Shown here: positions 59,198 to 64,000 of the stretch, one piece after another | How the letters are laid out: every line of letters begins with the position of its first letter | Position numbering within the stretch: position 1 is the first letter of the stretch | Assembly (NCBI RefSeq): GCF_900186965.1 | Contig: NZ_LT906457.1 | Coordinates: 3,064,501-3,128,500 of the forward strand | Reading direction: 5' to 3' | From: Legionella spiritensis | GTDB taxonomy: Bacteria; Pseudomonadota; Gammaproteobacteria; Legionellales; Legionellaceae | Length of the DNA: 64,000 bases | Program-made: the position numbers and the translations under genes | The notes under the pieces: model-generated | What the model saw: the letters and a program-made list of their open reading frames with translations, nothing else | Told to the model about the DNA's origin: nothing | The model's database searches: none

Positions 59198-60637
59198 TTA
59201 TGCAAAGGCGTTAATACACGCATTGATCAACGAGGTGGGGAAAAGTCCCAAATATAGTAATGACAAACAGTTCAGTGAAAAGACAATTTGGGAAGAATAA
59301 CTTATTGTCATAGGCGTGCTGTCCTTCGCGTCATCGAAATACATAACCTTGATAACACGAATATAATAATAGGCGCCTACGACCGCAAAAAGCAGACCTA
59401 ACACCGCGACCCAGGTTAGATGTACGTCAACCAACGCTTTTAGGACAAGCAGCTTGGCAAAAAATCCCACCGTCGGCGGCACACCGGCCATGGAAAACAA
59501 AACGATCATCATCATAAACGCCATCCAGGGATTACGTTTGCTTAATCCTTTTAAGTCTTCGATGTTTTCTATTTCCATACCTTGTGACGATAACAAGATC
59601 ACCAGACCGAACGCACCAAGAGTCATGACGGAGTAAATAAGAACGTAATAAAGTGCCGCCGCATAACCTGCTTCATTGGCGGCCAGTATCCCAAACAACG
59701 CGTAACCGATATGTGAAATCGCCGAATAGGCAAACAATCTTTTTATGTTACTCTGGGCAACGGCAAACAAATTACCAAGCCCGGTTGACAGCAAGGCCAT
59801 CACTAAAATAAGTAACTGCCACTGTGCCGTGATATCTACAAGCCCAAGGGTCAGCAAGCGCAATGCCATACCAATAGCCGCTATTTTGGGGCCCGCACTT
59901 AGAAACAGGGTTACGGACGTCGGTGCACCCTGATAGACATCCGGTGCCCACATATGAAAAGGCATGGATGCCAGTTTGAATCCGACTCCGGCCATGATAA
60001 AGACCAGCGCAAACGATAATAACGCATCCTGTTCCTGCCAATTGGCAGCTATCGCGTTTGCGATATCAAGCAAATCAAGCTTACCGGTAGCACCATAAAG
60101 CAAAGACATGCCGTATAGCAGCATACCGGATGCTATGGCGCCCATCACAAAATATTTCATCGCGGCTTCAGACGCGTCACTGTTGGTTCGACGAATGGCG
60201 GTCATTGCGTAAAGCGGCAGTGACAGCAACTCCAGTCCGAGATAGACAGTTAGCAGGGAATGGGCGGAAACAAGCACCATCATACCCAGAGTCGAAAACA
60301 ATCCCAGAATATAATAGTCGCCGGAAGGCATTTGTCTATCATTGATATACTGACGTGAATAGACAAAACTCACCATGGCGCTTAGCACTATAAATATGTT
60401 CATCAGTTGCGCGATATCATCGCTGATAAAGAGTCCGCTAAAAATGATGGATTTATAACTGCCCAGCAAAAGAAAGCTGGCTATTCCGCTTAGGCCCAGT
60501 CCTATTAACGACAAGGTAAACGCAATATTTTTGCAGGAATCCTTTAAAAACAAATCGCCGAGCAAAGCCAAACAGGCCGTTATCAGCAGGATTATTTCCG
60601 GTAAAGCCACATGAATGTTATCGAGCAATGACGTCAT
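59198..60637 (-). CDS. nuoN: NADH-quinone oxidoreductase subunit N
   Basis: A 479-residue antiporter-like membrane subunit of complex I with about 14 helices. Seen: [46 protein letters not shown] (with the conserved Glu), the Lys-bearing helix in [18 protein letters not shown], and [20 protein letters not shown]. It would pump protons together with NuoM and NuoL. Last gene of the nuo operon. Confidence 0.96.
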   Translation of the reverse strand: MTSLLDNIHVALPEIILLITACLALLGDLFLKDSCKNIAFTLSLIGLGLSGIASFLLLGSYKSIIFSGLFISDDIAQLMNIFIVLSAMVSFVYSRQYINDRQMPSGDYYILGLFSTLGMMVLVSAHSLLTVYLGLELLSLPLYAMTAIRRTNSDASEAAMKYFVMGAIASGMLLYGMSLLYGATGKLDLLDIANAIAANWQEQDALLSFALVFIMAGVGFKLASMPFHMWAPDVYQGAPTSVTLFLSAGPKIAAIGMALRLLTLGLVDITAQWQLLILVMALLSTGLGNLFAVAQSNIKRLFAYSAISHIGYALFGILAANEAGYAAALYYVLIYSVMTLGAFGLVILLSSQGMEIENIEDLKGLSKRNPWMAFMMMIVLFSMAGVPPTVGFFAKLLVLKALVDVHLTWVAVLGLLFAVVGAYYYIRVIKVMYFDDAKDSTPMTISYSSQIVFSLNCLSLLYLGLFPTSLINACINAFA

Positions 60638-60656
60638 GACAATTTAACCTTGCGAA

Positions 60657-62162
60657 TTATAGTTTTGATTTATCAGCCTGTGCCAATGTATGGCTTACGG
60701 TTTGATGCACATATTCCAGCATGGGCTTGGGATAGACACCCATTGCAACCACCATCAGAGCCAACAGGGCATAAGCGCTGATTTCGAAGCCGGAAAGATC
60801 TTTTAACGTGCCTATTTTCGGATTAGTCACCGGTCCGAAAATAACCCGCTTGTACATCCATAAAGTATAAGCCGCCCCAATAATCAAGGTCGTTCCAGCC
60901 CAGAATGCTATCCAGAAATTAGCTTTAATACTGCCAAGAATAACCATAAACTCACCGACAAATCCGGACGTGCCTGGCAACCCCGCGTTAGCCATTGCAA
61001 ACAACATAAAAAACGAGGCGAAAATAGGCATACTATGAACCAGTCCGCCAAAATCACTCACCTGGCGTGTGTGCATGCGATCATAAATAAAGCCAACGCC
61101 GGCAAACATTCCGCTTGATACGAAAGCATGCGAGATCATCACAACAATAGCCCCTTCAAGCACCAGACCCGCATTTTGCAAGCCGGCACGCTCGGCAACC
61201 GCAAAGATCGCAAAACAGCCTATTGTGACAAAACCCATATGGGAAATGGAGGAATAGGCAATAAGCCGCTTCATATCCTGCTGAATGATAGCCACCAGAC
61301 CAATATAAACCACCGCGATCAGCGAGAGAACAATCATAATATCGGCGTAGTGTTTGCAGGCATCTGGGACAATAGGCAGAGCAAAGCGGATGAACCCGTA
61401 AGCCCCCAGCTTGAGCAGTACGGCAGCCAGTACAATGGATCCGCCGGCTGGTGCTTCCGTATGCGCATCCGGTAACCAGGTATGAACCGGGAACATGGGA
61501 ATTTTAATAGCGAATCCAAGAAAAAAGGCTATAAAAATCAATGTTTGCGCTGTCATCCCAAGTTTAAGCGCGTAAAACGTCTCTATTTTGAAGGAACCGG
61601 CGACATACCCCATATATAAAAAAGAGGCGAGCATTAATACCGATCCTAGAAAGGTATAAAGGAAAAATTTGATGGCGGCATAAACCCGGTTGGATGATCC
61701 CCAGATACCAATGATCAGATACATCGGGATCAAAGTCGCCTCCCAGAAAATATAGAACACAATGGCGTCCGTAGCGGCAAAAACACCTACCAGAAATCCC
61801 TGCATGATCAAAAAAGCGGCCATGTATTGCGCCACACGTTTTTCAATACTGTTCCATGTTGCCAGAATGACAATTAAGTTGGTAAAAATACTGAGTACTA
61901 TCAACAGCAGCGATAAACCATCCACACCCAGGCTATAATTAATGCCCAATATCGACATCCAGGGGATGTCTTCAATATACTGCATACTGTAGGTATTGAC
62001 ATCGAAGCCCGAGACCAGCGGGATACAGGCAATCAGCGTCAGCAATATGGTAAACAGGGCTAGAAAACGTGACACATTGGGATTTTTATCATCACCGGTA
62101 AGGAATACAAACACGCCTCCAATAATCGGCAACCAGATCAATAAATTGAGCAAATGATGCAT
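60657..62162 (-). CDS. nuoM: NADH-quinone oxidoreductase subunit M
   Basis: A 501-residue antiporter-like membrane subunit. Seen: WEATLIPMYLIIGIWG (conserved Glu), FLGFAIKIPMFPVHTWLPDAHTEAPAGGSIVLAAVLLKLGAYG (family signature with Lys), DMKRLIAYSSISHMGFVTIG, and GLPGTSGFVGEFMVILG. AAGGTGAAGGT precedes the ATG. Starts 16 bases after the nuoL stop and is complete. Confidence 0.97.
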   Translation of the reverse strand: MHHLLNLLIWLPIIGGVFVFLTGDDKNPNVSRFLALFTILLTLIACIPLVSGFDVNTYSMQYIEDIPWMSILGINYSLGVDGLSLLLIVLSIFTNLIVILATWNSIEKRVAQYMAAFLIMQGFLVGVFAATDAIVFYIFWEATLIPMYLIIGIWGSSNRVYAAIKFFLYTFLGSVLMLASFLYMGYVAGSFKIETFYALKLGMTAQTLIFIAFFLGFAIKIPMFPVHTWLPDAHTEAPAGGSIVLAAVLLKLGAYGFIRFALPIVPDACKHYADIMIVLSLIAVVYIGLVAIIQQDMKRLIAYSSISHMGFVTIGCFAIFAVAERAGLQNAGLVLEGAIVVMISHAFVSSGMFAGVGFIYDRMHTRQVSDFGGLVHSMPIFASFFMLFAMANAGLPGTSGFVGEFMVILGSIKANFWIAFWAGTTLIIGAAYTLWMYKRVIFGPVTNPKIGTLKDLSGFEISAYALLALMVVAMGVYPKPMLEYVHQTVSHTLAQADKSKL

Positions 62163-62178
62163 ACCTTCACCTTAATTA

Positions 62179-64000
62179 TCAGCCTAACAGCAACCAGCAT
62201 AAGAAAACAAACAAACCTATCACCATGACCGTAGCATAATGATAAAGATAACCACTTTGGATATTGCGGCCTTTGGCTGCAAACCATCTTACCGTCCGAC
62301 CGGCTCCGTTGACGACCAGACCGTCAATTAATTTCCGATCACCGACATTGTAGAAAAAACGCCCCAGCATTTTGGTGGACGGAACAATAATATACTCGTT
62401 AAACGCATCAAACCCGTATTTGTTGAGTAAAATACGGTAAACCCATGAAAATGCACCGGCCAGCTTCGCGGGAATGGCAGGAAAGACAATATAGCATAAC
62501 CAGGTGATAACAACGCCGGCCAGAGTTATCCAGAATGTTATGGATCCGGGGGCACGTAACACATCCTGCAGGGGAGAGTGTACTTCCTTGCCAAGCTCTG
62601 CCAAAACATTGTGATCAGGTAAAACAAAGAATGATTTTCCTAATAGTGTCGGCACATCATACAACATGGGCATATACATGATATAGCCGAGAATCACCGA
62701 AGGAATAGCCAATAACACCAGTGGAACCCAGACAACAGCAGGTGATTCCTTGACATGCTCCCAGGTATGCCTGTCCATTCTCGGAGTGCCGTGGAAGGTC
62801 ATAAACAGAGAGCGAAACGTGTAAATCGCCGTCACCATAGCACCTGCGGCCACACAAAAATACGCGTAACCGCTGCCTGGCATCGTGGATTCCCCGACTG
62901 CTTCAATAATTGTGTCTTTTGAAAAGAAACCGGCGAAGGGAGGTATGGCGCATAACGCGAGCCCTCCGATTAGATAAGTGATGTAGGTCACCGGCATTTT
63001 TCGCCATAATCCACCCATTTTACGCATATCCTGCTCATGGTGCATACCAATGATGACCGACCCCGCGCCCAAAAACAGCAAGGCCTTGAAGCAGGCGTGA
63101 GTCGTAAGATGAAATATACCGGCACTATAGGCGGACGCTCCCATGGCAGCCATCATGTAACCGAGTTGCGACAAGGTTGAATAGGCGATGACCCGTTTGA
63201 TATCGTTCATGACAATACCAAGAATCCCGGTAAACAATGCACCGGTAGCACCAATAACCAACACAACGGTTAACGCGGTATTGGAGTACTCCATCAATGG
63301 CGATATGCGACCGATCATGAAAACACCGGCCGTTACCATGGTTGCGGCGTGAATCAATGCGGAAATCGGAGTAGGACCCTCCATGGACTCCGGCAACCAG
63401 ACATGCAACGGGATCTGCGCCGACTTACCCATGGCTCCCACAAACAGCAACAAACTGATGACGGTGATCAAGGACCAGGGATGACCTGAAAACAGGGTGA
63501 TTGTTTGCTGATTCAACGCGGAGGCTTGATTAAATACGGTTTCATAATCCAGGCTGCCGGTGTAAGCCAGGACGAGCCCGATACCAAGGACAAAACCGAA
63601 ATCTCCGACCCGGTTCACTAAAAACGCCTTTAAACTGCCCTGCAGAGCAGATTCCTTGCTATACCAGAAGCCGATAAGAAAATAGGAAACCAGACCGACA
63701 CCTTCCCAACCAAAAAACAATTGCAGGAAATTGTTGGCCGTCACCAGCATCAGCATCATGAAAGTAAACAAGGATATATAGCTGAAAAACCGCTGGTACC
63801 CGTCGTCGTCAACCATATAACCGATACTGTAGATATGCACCAGCAGTGATACAAAGGTCACAACCAGCATCATCAAGGAGGTTAGGGGATCAACCAAAAA
63901 TCCCACATGAAAGGCGTAGGGGAAGAATAGTCCTCCGCTTGCCCATGTGTAGAGATTGAAATTAATGACTTCATGACCACCGCCAATAACCGCAAATGCT
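62179..64000 (-). CDS. nuoL: NADH-quinone oxidoreductase subunit L (5' end outside the window)
   Basis: About 607 codons of the distal proton-pumping subunit are inside the window; the frame is open to the last base, so the N-terminus (probably some tens of residues) lies beyond 64000. Seen: NLYTWASGGLFFPYAFHVGF at the edge, FFGWEGVGLVSYFLIGFWY, KSAQIPLHVWLPESMEGPTPISALIHAATMVTAGVFM, DIKRVIAYSTLSQLGYMMAA, and the late long-helix part ending FVFLCWLLLG. An internal GTG at 63906 is not the true start. Confidence 0.95.
   Translation of the reverse strand, partial: AFAVIGGGHEVINFNLYTWASGGLFFPYAFHVGFLVDPLTSLMMLVVTFVSLLVHIYSIGYMVDDDGYQRFFSYISLFTFMMLMLVTANNFLQLFFGWEGVGLVSYFLIGFWYSKESALQGSLKAFLVNRVGDFGFVLGIGLVLAYTGSLDYETVFNQASALNQQTITLFSGHPWSLITVISLLLFVGAMGKSAQIPLHVWLPESMEGPTPISALIHAATMVTAGVFMIGRISPLMEYSNTALTVVLVIGATGALFTGILGIVMNDIKRVIAYSTLSQLGYMMAAMGASAYSAGIFHLTTHACFKALLFLGAGSVIIGMHHEQDMRKMGGLWRKMPVTYITYLIGGLALCAIPPFAGFFSKDTIIEAVGESTMPGSGYAYFCVAAGAMVTAIYTFRSLFMTFHGTPRMDRHTWEHVKESPAVVWVPLVLLAIPSVILGYIMYMPMLYDVPTLLGKSFFVLPDHNVLAELGKEVHSPLQDVLRAPGSITFWITLAGVVITWLCYIVFPAIPAKLAGAFSWVYRILLNKYGFDAFNEYIIVPSTKMLGRFFYNVGDRKLIDGLVVNGAGRTVRWFAAKGRNIQSGYLYHYATVMVIGLFVFLCWLLLG

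Overview
The window looks like a chromosomal segment of a Legionella-type gammaproteobacterium. Reasons seen in the sequence: a complete sdhCDAB-sucABCD respiratory/TCA block, the tRNA-fMet - rimP-nusA-infB-rbfA-truB-rpsO-pnp translation block, the end of a nuo operon, feoABC, panB/panC, and between them typical Legionella accessory genes (large helical proteins without recognisable domains, eukaryote-like enzymes, two MFS carriers, a cbpA-cbpM pair). The genus assignment is inference from gene content and layout. No rRNA is present, and the base composition seems richer in GC than L. pneumophila, so the species is open.

Layout. 1-11.9 kb: MFS carrier, SseB-like protein, a small membrane-anchored protein that may be LetE, pdxH, a giant 1544-residue helical protein with a diverged internal repeat, cbpM-cbpA, a second MFS carrier and a small exported protein. 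11.9-16.6 kb: two tandem glycoside hydrolase family 13-like genes whose 5' thirds have apparently been homogenised by gene conversion. 16.8-26.3 kb: sucD, sucC, sucB, sucA, sdhB, sdhA, sdhD, sdhC on the minus strand, one transcription direction starting at sdhC. 26.7-29.1 kb: HDOD protein, RDD protein, hypothetical protein. 29.3-33.8 kb: feoC-feoB-feoA with a Fur-type box, then zapE and an alpha/beta hydrolase. 34-35 kb: a protein that I read as a possible pertussis-toxin-like ADP-ribosyltransferase with a Dot/Icm-like C-terminus. 35.3-39.4 kb: panB with a coupled 19-codon leader ORF, panC, a stand-alone biotin carboxylase and a ZIP transporter. 39.5-42.2 kb: a PHYHD1-like dioxygenase, a VanX-like D-Ala-D-Ala dipeptidase, a hypothetical gene and priC. 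42.2-47.8 kb: an APC amino acid permease, an exported amidohydrolase-fold protein that has lost its metal ligands and lies behind a Fur-type box, and a KefB/KefC-type antiporter. 47.9-49.6 kb: ppa, hinT-like gene, folE. 49.9-59.1 kb: pnp back to rimP and the initiator tRNA. 59.2-64 kb: nuoN, nuoM and most of nuoL.

The core genes are ordinary and intact. What stands out is (1) a family of small non-autonomous elements with terminal inverted repeats flanked by TA, whose ends fall exactly in the TAG stop codons of at least four genes (cbpM, folE, the KefB-like gene and the hypothetical gene ending at 28484); (2) the possible ADP-ribosyltransferase effector at 34028-35014; (3) the gene-converted GH13 pair; (4) the giant repeat protein; (5) the catalytically degenerate, iron-box-associated amidohydrolase; and (6) the eukaryote-like PHYHD1-type oxygenase next to a VanX-like peptidase. 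No CRISPR array, prophage, integrase, transposase or rRNA operon was seen.
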